From assembly GCA_902617605.1 (NCBI GenBank), contig CACMXO010000010.1, positions 1 through 35,437 of the forward strand: a DNA stretch of 35,437 bases, written 5' to 3'. Under the pieces are notes generated by a model that was not told where the DNA came from, ran no database searches, and saw nothing but the letters and a program-made list of their open reading frames with translations. This document shows positions 1 through 7,967 of the stretch, one piece after another. The number at the start of each line of letters is the position of its first letter. Position 1 is the stretch's first letter. A program made the position numbers and the translations under genes. The stretch comes from an uncultured Prochlorococcus sp. GTDB taxonomy: Bacteria > Cyanobacteriota > Cyanobacteriia > PCC-6307 > Cyanobiaceae.

Positions 1-16
1 TTCCCGCCGCCCGCTT

Positions 17-2050
17 TTAGAATAAATTATTTTTTGCCCCAAATACTTCTTCTGAAATGATTAGTAAAGAGCTTCTACTCTTTATTGAAACAGATTTTTC
101 ATTAATAGTTAAGGGTTCAAAAATCTCAGACATGCTAGTGTCGATAACTTTTAACCAATTATATTTACATTTCGGCAAAGGGAAATCGATACTTTTTGAA
201 TATGCATTTAAACCTATCCAAACCAGCGGACTAGTATTGTCTTTGTTAATGCTAAAGGCAACTGTGTGAGACCAACTACTCCAATCGGGGCTATCTAACT
301 TTGTTCCATGCCAATGATATGTTGGAATATTTTCATTGGTTTGATTATTAGAGAAGAATGATGGATTAAAAATGTTTATAAGTTTTTTTCGGATTTTTAT
401 AACGTATTTAAAATAATCTAATAATTCCAAATCTTGTTGACCATGTTCCCAATTCATCCAGCCCAATAAATTATTTTGGCACCAAGAATTGTTGTTCCCG
501 CCTTGTGATCTTCCTATTTCATCGCCCATAAGTATCATTGGAACACCTTTAGAGATAAGTAAACTAAGAACAAGATTTTTTTGTTGTCTTTTTCTTAAAT
601 CATTGATTAATAAGTTCGTAGTTGGTCCCTCAGTACCATGATTCCAAGAATTGTTATGGTTATCTCCATCTCTATTTTGTTCTCTATTGGCAAAATTATG
701 TTTTCTATTGAAAGTTACTAAGTCTTTTAAAGTGAATCCATCATGTGAAGTAATAAAATTTATCGACTTTGGAAAAATATTATCTTCTTTATAAATAGAT
801 GGAGAACCTTTTATTTTTTCGCTCATATTCCAAGCTGTATCTTTATCCCCCTTCCAAAATCTCCTCAGATCATCTCTAAAATGACCATTCCAAGTGAAAG
901 TATTCTTAGATGGGAAATCACCTAATTTATATAAACCGCCACAATCCCATGGCTCACTTATGAACTTGATATCGATAAGTTCTGGTTCACATTCTATATC
1001 TTCAAAAATTGGAGGATTATCAAGTGGTGAAAGATTTTCTCCTCTTGATAGGGCAATTCCTAAATCAAATCTAAAACCATCAACTCCTAATTCACTCGCC
1101 CAACATTTTAAAGATTCAATTATTAGTTTTCTAACTAATCCTCTGTTTGCGGCAATAGTATTTCCACATCCTGAGACGTCCTGATAATTTTTATCTTTTC
1201 CAATAAAGTAATAAAGATTTTCATCTATACCTTTCCAAGATATTGCTGGCCCTTTTGAATCACCTTCGCAAGTGTGATTATATACAACATCTAAGATGAC
1301 TTCAATGTCTGCTTTATGACATTCTTCTACAAATCTTCTAAATTCCTCTCTATTCTTTCCGGGGGATTCATTCGAAAGATATTCAAAATGCGGAGTAAAC
1401 CAATTAATTGGACTATATCCCCAAAAATTTTTTAGACCATTTGGCGCATCAGTAGGATCAAAACAAAAAATTGGAAGTAATTCAATTGTTGTAATACCCA
1501 GTTCTTTGAGATAAGGAATTTTTTTTAAAAATTTCTTAAAACAACTTTCATCTTTATCAGTTGATTCAGTGAAAGCTTTGATATGGAGTTCATAAATAAT
1601 TGTTTCTTCCCAAGAATGTTTCGGTCTTGGATAATCCTTAAAATTAAATAATTTTCTATCGCAAACAACACTTTTAAGACAAGAATTAGTATTTTCTTGA
1701 TTATTTAATGCATTTTCTCTTTTATAACTTCTCCATCCGGTAATACCCCTTGAACATGGATCAAGTAATACTTTTTTTTCATAGTTATTATTAATCTCAT
1801 TATTTTTTTGTTTCACTCTAAAAGCATAAATACAACCTTCATCTAGATTTTTTATTTCTGCGTGCCAGTATGGACCTGTATTATGATTCTGATCTAGTTT
1901 CAATACAATTTTTGGGGAAATAGAGTCCTCTTTCTCAAACAATAAGATTTCTACATATTCTGCATTTGTAGCTACTAAGGAAAAATTAATCCCTTGTGAA
2001 GTTAGAGAACTCCCTAAAGGAAATGGCTTACCTTTATTGAGATGAATCAC
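17..2050 (-). CDS. glgX: Glycogen debranching enzyme (isoamylase type)
   Basis: A 677-residue GH13 enzyme that hydrolyses alpha-1,6 branch points of glycogen or limit dextrin in the cytoplasm. The N-terminal part (about 1-110, with GKPFPLGSSLTSQGINFSLV) is the CBM48-like domain and is followed by the TIM-barrel. Visible catalytic motifs are GFRFDLG with the Asp nucleophile near 329, ISEPWD with the acid/base Glu near 366, and TSHDGFTL with the stabilising Asp near 437. The block GDEIGRSQGGNNNSWCQ is typical of the GlgX/isoamylase group. The length fits the family. The start is GTG at 2050, just before the conserved N-terminus. The gene stands alone and is divergent from hup across a 625 bp gap. 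Function is secure; exact chain-length preference cannot be read from sequence. Confidence 0.93.
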   Translation of the reverse strand: MIHLNKGKPFPLGSSLTSQGINFSLVATNAEYVEILLFEKEDSISPKIVLKLDQNHNTGPYWHAEIKNLDEGCIYAFRVKQKNNEINNNYEKKVLLDPCSRGITGWRSYKRENALNNQENTNSCLKSVVCDRKLFNFKDYPRPKHSWEETIIYELHIKAFTESTDKDESCFKKFLKKIPYLKELGITTIELLPIFCFDPTDAPNGLKNFWGYSPINWFTPHFEYLSNESPGKNREEFRRFVEECHKADIEVILDVVYNHTCEGDSKGPAISWKGIDENLYYFIGKDKNYQDVSGCGNTIAANRGLVRKLIIESLKCWASELGVDGFRFDLGIALSRGENLSPLDNPPIFEDIECEPELIDIKFISEPWDCGGLYKLGDFPSKNTFTWNGHFRDDLRRFWKGDKDTAWNMSEKIKGSPSIYKEDNIFPKSINFITSHDGFTLKDLVTFNRKHNFANREQNRDGDNHNNSWNHGTEGPTTNLLINDLRKRQQKNLVLSLLISKGVPMILMGDEIGRSQGGNNNSWCQNNLLGWMNWEHGQQDLELLDYFKYVIKIRKKLINIFNPSFFSNNQTNENIPTYHWHGTKLDSPDWSSWSHTVAFSINKDNTSPLVWIGLNAYSKSIDFPLPKCKYNWLKVIDTSMSEIFEPLTINEKSVSIKSRSSLLIISEEVFGAKNNLF

Positions 2051-2418
2051 TTTTTCTTTATCATTGATTAGTTAAATATTGAGATAATTTTTTTAAATTA
2101 CTAATATTTGAATAATAGATGCAAAATTTAAAAAAAAACTCAAATTTAAGGCTTCACTAATCAACTTTATTAGATCTTGGAGAGTATTAATTTTCTAATT
2201 AATTACAATTTCTTCATCCATCTGCTCAGTGCATAAAACGATTTATAGAGAAAATTTAATAATGAGAAAACTAGATTTTTCTTGATTTCAAAATACAAAT
2301 TGCGTTTTTTCATGTGATGAGAAGGAAATATATCTGAAAATTAATAAAACATAATAAATAGCTCAAATTCTTAAATTCACCCCCCCTTTGACATTTCCCC
2401 CATTTGCTAAATCTAGTT

Positions 2419-2438
2419 AGATTTTTAATGAAAAATCT
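2419..2438. repeat. Perfect 8-bp hairpin (AGATTTTT / AAAAATCT)
   Basis: AGATTTTT and AAAAATCT are exact reverse complements separated by the four bases AATG. They lie about 26 bp after a TTGACA and about 240 bp upstream of hup. This is AT-only except for one G-C pair per arm, so it would be weak as RNA; it may equally be a protein-binding dyad. Confidence 0.5.
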
Positions 2439-2616
2439 AGTGCCACCAATGCTTTTTGCTGTTTTTTAAATGAAGAAGCTATTTTTTATAAATGAAAAAG
2501 CGCGGTTTTAAGAAATAAATAATGTTGCTAAAAATGTCCCTAAAATTTGTATAAAGCTTTGCGCCACCGGCATTTTCGGTTGCCGTATTTGTATTTGCTC
2601 CATATGATGTGAAAGT

Positions 2617-2649
2617 TCGAGGTTTAAACTCGATTTAAATCTTTTTTTT
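2617..2649 (+). terminator. Terminator-like hairpin with T-run upstream of hup
   Basis: TCGAG (2617-2621) pairs with CTCGA (2629-2633) around a seven-base loop, and eight T residues follow at 2642-2649. The T-run is eight bases past the stem, which is farther than in classic intrinsic terminators, and the stem is only five pairs. It ends about 27 bases before the hup start codon, so it could end an upstream small RNA or attenuate hup. Tentative. Confidence 0.35.
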
Positions 2650-2675
2650 AACCCCTAGCTTTAATTTAAATTTCA

Positions 2676-2951
2676 ATGAACAAAGCTGATTTAGTAAATC
2701 TTGTTGCAGCTCGTACAGAGCTCACAAAAACGGACGTTTCTCTAGTTGTTGATGCAGCTATTGAAACTATTGTTGATTCAGTAGTGGAAGGCAAAAAAGT
2801 CTCTTTACTAGGATTTGGTTCTTTTGAGCCAAGAGATCGTTCTGCAAGACAGGGTTTAAACCCTAAGACAGGCGAAAAAATAGCAATACCCGCTAAAAGA
2901 GTTCCAACATTCTCTGCAGGTAAACTTTTTAAGGATAGAGTTCAAGGGTAA
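2676..2951 (+). CDS. hup: HU-family DNA-binding protein
   Basis: A 91-residue histone-like nucleoid protein that binds DNA as a homodimer and bends it. The sequence starts with MNKADLVNLVA and carries the family signature GFGSFEPRDRSARQGLNPKTG (about 46-66), which forms the DNA-embracing beta-arm and includes the Pro of the intercalating tip. The length of about 90 residues is canonical. The start is the ATG at 2676, which begins the conserved HU N-terminus. It is monocistronic: a long structured leader lies upstream and a clear intrinsic terminator follows at 2982-3011. HU and IHF cannot always be told apart, but a single HU type is usual in cyanobacteria. Confidence 0.95.
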   Translation: MNKADLVNLVAARTELTKTDVSLVVDAAIETIVDSVVEGKKVSLLGFGSFEPRDRSARQGLNPKTGEKIAIPAKRVPTFSAGKLFKDRVQG

Positions 2952-2981
2952 TTTTTTTAATCTATTTCTTCCTTTAATAAC

Positions 2982-3011
2982 AAGGTGCTCTATTAGGGCA
3001 TCTTTTTTTTT
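2982..3011 (+). terminator. Intrinsic terminator of hup
   Basis: AAGGTGCTC (2982-2990) pairs with GGGCATCTT (2996-3004) over nine base pairs including two G-T wobbles, with loop TATTA, and a run of seven T residues follows directly. It sits 31 bases after the hup stop codon. Confidence 0.75.
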
Positions 3012-3089
3012 AAATTGCAAAAAGATGCAATTAGCGCAATGCCCAATACTCTTAACGAGACATCCAAAATTTTGAAATCTTAAGAAGTA

Positions 3090-3401
3090 ATGAAATGTTT
3101 AACTATTTTATTACTTAAATTTTTGTTGTTATCTAATTTTGTTTTGGCTGAAACAATACCAACAAAGTCTAAGATTTTAAAACAATCTAGTGATTGTTTT
3201 AAAGATTCTCGAACCCAAATATGTAAAGAATTAGTTTTTGAAATAGAAAAACTTCAATTAGTAGTATTTGATCAAAATAGATTCAAATGTCAATCAAGTT
3301 TATTGGGGCTGCAAACGGAAATTATTGAAGCTTATTTTTTTAATAATTTCTCAAATGAGAGAATTTCATTAATGATCCCATATGTGATTAAAAATTGTTA
3401 A
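3090..3401 (+). CDS. Small secreted Cys-containing protein, unknown function
   Basis: A 103-residue protein I do not recognise. Residues 1-20 form a signal peptide: MKC, then a run of Leu/Ile/Phe ending at VLA before ETIP, a good signal peptidase site. The mature part has four Cys (about 37, 45, 67 and 103, the last residue), so two disulfide bonds in the periplasm are possible. No known motif is visible. It is the first of three same-strand small genes (3090, 3456, 3757) separated by 50-60 bp, each starting with ATG. The coding bias is as AT-rich as its neighbours. It is probably a lineage-specific picocyanobacterial protein. Confidence 0.6.
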   Translation: MKCLTILLLKFLLLSNFVLAETIPTKSKILKQSSDCFKDSRTQICKELVFEIEKLQLVVFDQNRFKCQSSLLGLQTEIIEAYFFNNFSNERISLMIPYVIKNC

Positions 3402-3455
3402 TTATTAAAATAATTTATTTTTTTGGAATATTATAAATTTGTTATTTAATTTGTA

Positions 3456-3698
3456 ATGGTAAAAGGTTTTTCTGATAATGAAGTTAAGAATAATACTCAA
3501 AAGACTCAAATAAAAGAAAAAAAAGGCTTAGCTGGTTTTCTTAAAGGCAAGAAATTTACTTACACTTTGCCAGGCAAAAAACAAATAAATATTTTTGGAT
3601 CAATAGTAATAGGCTTAAACATCATTTTAGTGTTGCTAGTCATCCTGTATTTAAAGAATCAAGAATTCCATGACTTTGTATTTAATGTTGGACGTTAG
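3456..3698 (+). CDS. Small single-pass membrane protein, unknown function
   Basis: An 80-residue protein. Residues 1-45 are hydrophilic and Lys-rich (EKKGLAGFLKGKKFTYTLPGKK), followed by one hydrophobic helix of about 20 residues (IFGSIVIGLNIILVLLVILYL, about 47-67) and a short tail. The positive-inside rule suggests a cytoplasmic N-terminus. No family is recognised. It lies 54 bp after the secreted protein at 3090 and 58 bp before the one at 3757. Confidence 0.55.
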   Translation: MVKGFSDNEVKNNTQKTQIKEKKGLAGFLKGKKFTYTLPGKKQINIFGSIVIGLNIILVLLVILYLKNQEFHDFVFNVGR

Positions 3699-3756
3699 CT
3701 ATATTTTTAGATCGAAAGATTTTATTAAATGATATATTTTAATTTTAGAATATCTT

Positions 3757-4014
3757 ATGAAAGTAGTTAATTTCGTTTCTCAAGTATTTTTTTTGTTGAT
3801 AACTGTTCTATTTTTGATATATTTTCTAACAGGTTATGACTCCGCTTTCGAGGCAGACCAAAATTGTCATTCATATCTTTCAAGTTACGATAACCCATCT
3901 GGAAATTATGGTTGTGACCATGATACTGAGACTCATCAGTGGATACTTTACGAATCCAATGAAAATAAAGAACCAGCAAAAATTATTAAGAAATTTAGGT
4001 ATAAGTTTTTATAA
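3757..4014 (+). CDS. Small membrane-anchored or secreted protein, unknown function
   Basis: An 85-residue protein with an N-terminal hydrophobic segment (about 5-26, VSQVFFLLITVLFLIYFL) and a hydrophilic remainder with two Cys (37 and 53) in an acidic, aromatic-rich stretch. The hydrophobic segment may be a signal anchor rather than a cleaved peptide because no small-residue cleavage site is obvious. Its last six bases overlap the end of the convergent gene at 4009-4221. A 64-codon alternative frame over the same bases (3836-4030) lacks protein-like composition and is rejected. Confidence 0.55.
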   Translation: MKVVNFVSQVFFLLITVLFLIYFLTGYDSAFEADQNCHSYLSSYDNPSGNYGCDHDTETHQWILYESNENKEPAKIIKKFRYKFL

Positions 4015-4221
4015 ATCAATTTTCTTATAAAAAAACTTTGCACTTATTATTGATATTATCGCTGTAATTGTGAAAGTAAGATATTGATATATGCTTCCTT
4101 CTAAGTAGATTTTATTTTTATATAGAGGAAAATCGACTAAAGAACCTATAGTACCCCAAATAATTACCCAAACAGATATGTATAAGAATACTTTTATTGG
4201 ATTAGATTTTTTTGCTTCCAT
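4009..4221 (-). CDS. Small two-helix membrane protein downstream of hli
   Basis: A 70-residue protein with two predicted membrane helices (about 10-30, VFLYISVWVIIWGTIGSLVDF, and about 46-63, YLTFTITAIISIISAKFF) and basic ends. No family is recognised. It begins two bases after the stop codon of the hli gene, so the two are very likely co-transcribed and translationally coupled, which hints at a role in the thylakoid or in light stress. That role is inference only. Confidence 0.65.
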   Translation of the reverse strand: MEAKKSNPIKVFLYISVWVIIWGTIGSLVDFPLYKNKIYLEGSIYQYLTFTITAIISIISAKFFYKKIDL

Positions 4222-4223
4222 TT

Positions 4224-4469
4224 TTAATTAATACCAAAAATTGAAGAAGTAACAGGTCTGCCGCTAAAAACTAACTCGGTTAATATGAGCATTAAGAATC
4301 CGATCATTGCTGCTCTACCATTTACAAGTTCAGCACTGCTATTAAATCCAAAAACATTCTTAACTTCATCTCCTTGATTGTCTACCCATTTTGAGTATTC
4401 ATTATCAGTTGATGATGTATCAGTAAAATCATCATTTTGATTTTCTATTGGAGAGCCATTTTCTTCCAT
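4224..4469 (-). CDS. hli: High-light-inducible protein (Hli/HLIP)
   Basis: An 81-residue one-helix member of the chlorophyll a/b-binding superfamily. The first ~45 residues are acidic and Asn/Ser-rich. Next comes the signature AELVNGRAAMIGFLMLILTE (about 46-65), with the E..N.R chlorophyll-ligand pattern and the GF turn. The short tail is RPVTSSIFGIN. Hli proteins sit in the thylakoid membrane and protect newly made or stressed photosystems by binding chlorophyll and carotenoid. A 45 bp gap separates it from cobD upstream. A possible -10 (TAGAAT at 4486-4491) in that gap would give it its own promoter. The four-base-class paralogue number cannot be assigned. Confidence 0.93.
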   Translation of the reverse strand: MEENGSPIENQNDDFTDTSSTDNEYSKWVDNQGDEVKNVFGFNSSAELVNGRAAMIGFLMLILTELVFSGRPVTSSIFGIN

Positions 4470-4485
4470 AAAGTTTTTATAGTTT

Positions 4486-4491
4486 ATTCTA
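4486..4491 (-). promoter_or_regulatory. Possible -10 element of hli
   Basis: TAGAAT on the minus strand lies 17 bases upstream of the hli ATG, inside the 45 bp gap after cobD. It matches four of six bases of TATAAT. No convincing -35 is seen, as is common for this lineage. Weak evidence. Confidence 0.25.
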
Positions 4492-4514
4492 GTAATTTTA
4501 AAACTATTTTATTA

Positions 4515-5540
4515 TTAAATTAAAGTTGAAATTATAAAAAAAATTAAGACAAAAATTATTATCCATAAAAATTGTAATCTCAAAATTAATTGACAAATTA
4601 ATTTGATTTTTTCTTCGGTGCAATTATCTCCAGTCTCATTAATTATTGGCTTTTCAATAATTTCATTTTTATATTTACTTTTACCTCCCAATTTTATTCC
4701 GGAAATATAGGCAAATATAGCTTCTGAAATCCCAGCATTAGGAGAATCATATTTTTTACCATCAAGATAACTTTTTTTTATGATTGATCTATACTCATTA
4801 AATTTGTAGCTAACTAAAGGTAACGTGATTAAAACTAACCTTGAAGGAACAAACGTAAAAATATCTTCGATTTTTGCACTGAAAAATCCTAAATATTTAA
4901 AATAATCATATTTGTAACCTATCATTGAATCTAAAGTACTTATGGCTTTGTAAGAAAAACCAAGTGACAAAGGTCCTGGTAAAAAAATTGAAAACTTCAT
5001 AAAAATAATTCCAATAAAAATCCAAAATAATGGCCCAAATATTCCATCAACAGAATTTTCGGTAAGGCTCTCGGTACTTGATCTCAAGAGATGTTTTATA
5101 GAAGATGACCTTACATCTCTACTTACTATTCTTTGTACCTTCTCTTTGATTATTTTCTTATTTTGGTTATTTATTTCCTTGCGTTCTATTAGCTCTACAA
5201 TCTCTTTCACACTTGAAATAAGTCCCTTTGTCGCAATACAACTTGAAAGCCCAAAAAAAATTAACAATTCAATAAAAAAATGATTTCTTGATTGCATATA
5301 ACTTAGTTCTATCAATTTTCCTATACCAAAACTCATTCCAATAGTAGATATAGCTACAAAGAAACCTCCCCAGAATAATATATTTTTATTTTCTCCAAAA
5401 TTTTTTATTAGGTAATCTGATATTTTTTTTATGTAAAAGCCAATTACTTGAACAGGGTGTATTAAGAATCTTGGATCGCCGATCAATAAATCAAAACCAA
5501 TCGATCCAAGAAATAGTAAAAATAAATTTATTTCAGCCAA
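4515..5540 (-). CDS. cobD: Adenosylcobinamide-phosphate synthase (CbiB/CobD)
   Basis: A 341-residue integral membrane protein of the cobalamin pathway, attaching the aminopropanol side chain to adenosylcobyric acid. It carries the family markers [20 protein letters not shown] near the N-terminus, the cytoplasmic loop [27 protein letters not shown] (about 155-172) and [12 protein letters not shown] (about 268-280). Several hydrophobic helices are visible, including two at the C-terminus. The start codon is TTG at 5540, inside the last codons of ilvC (13-bp overlap), which argues for translational coupling. Length is normal for the family, with a short hydrophilic insert near 290-305. Confidence 0.9.
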   Translation of the reverse strand: MAEINLFLLFLGSIGFDLLIGDPRFLIHPVQVIGFYIKKISDYLIKNFGENKNILFWGGFFVAISTIGMSFGIGKLIELSYMQSRNHFFIELLIFFGLSSCIATKGLISSVKEIVELIERKEINNQNKKIIKEKVQRIVSRDVRSSSIKHLLRSSTESLTENSVDGIFGPLFWIFIGIIFMKFSIFLPGPLSLGFSYKAISTLDSMIGYKYDYFKYLGFFSAKIEDIFTFVPSRLVLITLPLVSYKFNEYRSIIKKSYLDGKKYDSPNAGISEAIFAYISGIKLGGKSKYKNEIIEKPIINETGDNCTEEKIKLICQLILRLQFLWIIIFVLIFFIISTLI

Positions 5541-6517
5541 CTGAACATCGAGCGCAGACCTTTACCCACTTTCTCAATTTCATGTTTTGAGTTCTCTTCT
5601 CTTAATTTTGTCATTAAGGGTTTGTTTTTATCGCATTCTTCCACAAAATTCTTAGCGAAAGTTCCATCTTGAATATCCTTTAGAATTTTCTGCATTTCTT
5701 TCTTTGTATCACTATTGATAAGTCTTTTACCACTTACATAATCTCCATATTCTGCAGTATTTGAAATGGAATCTCTCATTTGAGATAAGCCTCCTTTCAC
5801 CATTAAATCAACAATAAGTTTAACTTCATGTAAGCATTCGAAGTAAGCAAGTTCGGGCTGATAGCCTGCCTCTACAAGTGTTTCGAAGCCAGATTTGACG
5901 AGTTCTGATAATCCTCCGCACAAAACCGCTTGTTCTCCAAATAAATCAGTTTCTGTTTCTTCTTTGAAGTTTGTTTCAAGAATCCCAGCTCTCGTACCGC
6001 CAATCCCTTTTGCGTAAGCCATTGCCAATGATCTTGCATTGCCGGAAGAATCCTGCTCTACTGCAAACAATGCTGGAACTCCTTGACCATTCTGATATTC
6101 CCAACGAACAGTGTGTCCAGGTCCTTTTGGGGCAATCATTACAACATCCACAAAACTAGGAGGTTTGATAAGTCCGAATCTAATATTGAAGCCATGAGCA
6201 AAACTTAATATCTTTCCTTCTTTTAAGTTTGGTTCAATTTCTTTGAGGTAAACATCTTTCTGAAACTCATCTGGGAGGAGAATCATAATCCAGTCTGCTT
6301 TTTTGCAAGCTTCAGAAACGCTAAAGACTTGTAGACCATCGCTAATAGCTTTGCTTTCAGACTTACTACCTTTATATAATCCAACAATTACATCCATACC
6401 GCTATCTTTAAGATTTAGGGCATGTGCATGACCTTGTGATCCATATCCAATAATCGCTATTGTTTTATTATTTAAAAGACTTAGATCTGCATCTGTGTCG
6501 TAAAAGAGTTGGGTCAT
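5528..6517 (-). CDS. ilvC: Ketol-acid reductoisomerase
   Basis: A 329-residue class I (short) KARI, the second step of valine, leucine and isoleucine synthesis: it isomerises and reduces acetolactate or acetohydroxybutyrate with NADPH and Mg2+. The N-terminal Rossmann motif is [19 protein letters not shown] (about 22-40), followed by [19 protein letters not shown] and the C-terminal knotted helical domain with [16 protein letters not shown], where the acidic residues bind metal. The last codons encode SMFSWLK and overlap the cobD start. Start ATG at 6517 gives the usual N-terminus. Confidence 0.97.
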   Translation of the reverse strand: MTQLFYDTDADLSLLNNKTIAIIGYGSQGHAHALNLKDSGMDVIVGLYKGSKSESKAISDGLQVFSVSEACKKADWIMILLPDEFQKDVYLKEIEPNLKEGKILSFAHGFNIRFGLIKPPSFVDVVMIAPKGPGHTVRWEYQNGQGVPALFAVEQDSSGNARSLAMAYAKGIGGTRAGILETNFKEETETDLFGEQAVLCGGLSELVKSGFETLVEAGYQPELAYFECLHEVKLIVDLMVKGGLSQMRDSISNTAEYGDYVSGKRLINSDTKKEMQKILKDIQDGTFAKNFVEECDKNKPLMTKLREENSKHEIEKVGKGLRSMFSWLK

Positions 6518-6628
6518 TAGTTGTAGCTTCTTTGCATTTGATAATTAATATTTTAGACATTAAGGTGGCAATAAACCAAAAAAATTATTAATTTAAAAAA
6601 TTAAAATTAAAATGTTGATTTAAAAAGT

Positions 6629-7240
6629 TTAAGACTGATTTGCTTCGCTTGGATGTGTAATGACTCTATCAATTAATCCATAATTTTTTGCTTCTTCCGC
6701 ACTTAGAAAATAATCTCTGTCAGTATCCTTTTCAATTTTCTCAAATGATTGGCCTGTCATATCTGCCATAGACATGTTTAACATGTCTTTAATTCTTAAA
6801 ATTTCCTTAGCTTCTATTTCAATATCACTTGCTTGGCGTTGAGATGTCCCTCCTAGGGGTTGATGAATCATTATTCTGCTGTGGGGCAAAGCAACTCTTT
6901 TACCTTTTGTACCAGCTGCCAATAGGAACGCTCCCATGGAGGCTGCGAGGCCTACGCATATAGTTACTACATCACTTTTTACGTATTTAATAGTGTCATA
7001 AATTGCCAAGCCAGCAGTTACTGATCCTCCTGGGCTATTTATATAAAGATAGATAGGTTTGGAATTATCATCAGAATCTAAATAAAGCATTTGGGCAACA
7101 AGGCTATTAGCAATGCCATCATTCACCTCTTGTCCAAGAAAAAGAATTCTTTCAACACCTAATCTTGTATATATGTCGACCCATCTTTCATATTGACTTC
7201 CTGGAAGTCTGTAAGGCACGCTTGGAGTTCCTATTGGCAT
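6629..7240 (-). CDS. clpP: ATP-dependent Clp protease proteolytic subunit (active, ClpP3-like)
   Basis: A 203-residue serine protease subunit. The catalytic triad is complete: Ser101 in [14 protein letters not shown], His126 in [11 protein letters not shown], and Asp176 in [12 protein letters not shown]. It forms heptameric rings that work with a Clp ATPase in the cytoplasm. It follows clpR by 24 bp on the same strand, and in cyanobacteria such a neighbour is the ClpP3 partner of ClpR in a mixed ring. The paralogue number is inferred from that context, not from the sequence itself. Confidence 0.95.
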   Translation of the reverse strand: MPIGTPSVPYRLPGSQYERWVDIYTRLGVERILFLGQEVNDGIANSLVAQMLYLDSDDNSKPIYLYINSPGGSVTAGLAIYDTIKYVKSDVVTICVGLAASMGAFLLAAGTKGKRVALPHSRIMIHQPLGGTSQRQASDIEIEAKEILRIKDMLNMSMADMTGQSFEKIEKDTDRDYFLSAEEAKNYGLIDRVITHPSEANQS

Positions 7241-7264
7241 GATTTTAAAATAGTTTTGTGAGTG

Positions 7265-7927
7265 TTAAATTTTATTTGGGAGATCTTTTTGACTTGTGAG
7301 TATTCTATCGATAACTCCATAATCTAGGGCTTCTTGTGGGTTGAGATAACTCATCCTGTCAGAGTCTTTTGAGAGTTCTTCGATGGTCTTCCCAGTATTA
7401 CGAGATAAAATCTCCAGCATTGATTTTTTATTTTTCAAAACTTCCTCAGCTCTTATTTGGATATCGGTTGCTTGACCTCTTGCTCCGCTTATAGGTTGAT
7501 GCAAAACGATAGAAGCATGTGGAAGAGCGGCTCTTTGTCCCTTGGTGCCAGATGAAAGAATAACTGCAGCAGTCCCCATGGCTTGTCCGATACATATCGT
7601 GTGTACTGGAGGCTTAATGTAGCTTATTGTATCGCAGATAGCGAAAGCTTCTGTTTCAAAACCTACTGCGTCACCAGTGTACCAACTTGTCCCAGTTGAA
7701 TTGATATAGAAATAGATTGGTTTTTCTGGATCCTCAAACTCTAAATAAAGAAGTTGAGCAATGATTAGCTCAGTAACATCCATTCCTAGTTGTCTTTTCG
7801 CGTCATCATCTGAGAATAATGGTAAACCAAGATAAACAATTCGCTCTTTCAGTAAAAGAGAGGGGAGATCTGGGGGCGGGGTCCTCATAACGGTGTTTTC
7901 GCCGTAATAAGGAGCAGATACAGTCAT
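7265..7927 (-). CDS. clpR: ClpR: catalytically inactive Clp subunit
   Basis: A 220-residue ClpP-fold protein that lacks the protease residues. Where ClpP has Ser in GLAAS, this has Gly118 (GQAMG), and the Asp of TDRD is replaced (SDRMSYL), while the His in VLHQP remains. An insertion relative to its neighbour (TSWYTGDAVGFETEAFAICD, about 80-99) is characteristic of cyanobacterial and plastid ClpR. It is a structural subunit of the essential ClpP3/R core. The frame is open to a GTG at 7936, but the ATG at 7927 gives the usual MTVSAPYYG start and is preferred. The gene is upstream of clpP, 24 bp apart. Confidence 0.93.
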   Translation of the reverse strand: MTVSAPYYGENTVMRTPPPDLPSLLLKERIVYLGLPLFSDDDAKRQLGMDVTELIIAQLLYLEFEDPEKPIYFYINSTGTSWYTGDAVGFETEAFAICDTISYIKPPVHTICIGQAMGTAAVILSSGTKGQRAALPHASIVLHQPISGARGQATDIQIRAEEVLKNKKSMLEILSRNTGKTIEELSKDSDRMSYLNPQEALDYGVIDRILTSQKDLPNKI

Positions 7928-7967
7928 TTGTATCACAAAATTAAGATTGAACTGATTCTAGCTAGAT

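Larger units (their letters stand above)
2051..2675. other. Long intergenic region between glgX and hup with structured elements
   Basis: This is 625 bp without a convincing protein gene; only reading frames under about 15 codons are present. It holds a C-rich/T-rich stretch with TTGACA at 2388-2393, a perfect hairpin at 2419-2438, two imperfect copies of a GYGCCACC-type element (about 2440-2466 and 2561-2588), and a hairpin plus T-run at 2617-2649 just ahead of hup. The large size in an otherwise tightly packed window suggests regulatory leader sequence or a small RNA, but nothing here matches an RNA family I can name. Confidence 0.6.

Noticed and set aside
894-1184. 96-codon plus-strand frame inside glgX
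   Set aside because: It is antisense to the conserved catalytic core of glgX; its length follows from codon bias of the real gene.
3836-4030. 64-codon frame overlapping the protein at 3757
   Set aside because: It lies mostly in another frame of a better candidate that begins with a clear membrane segment; no independent start signal.
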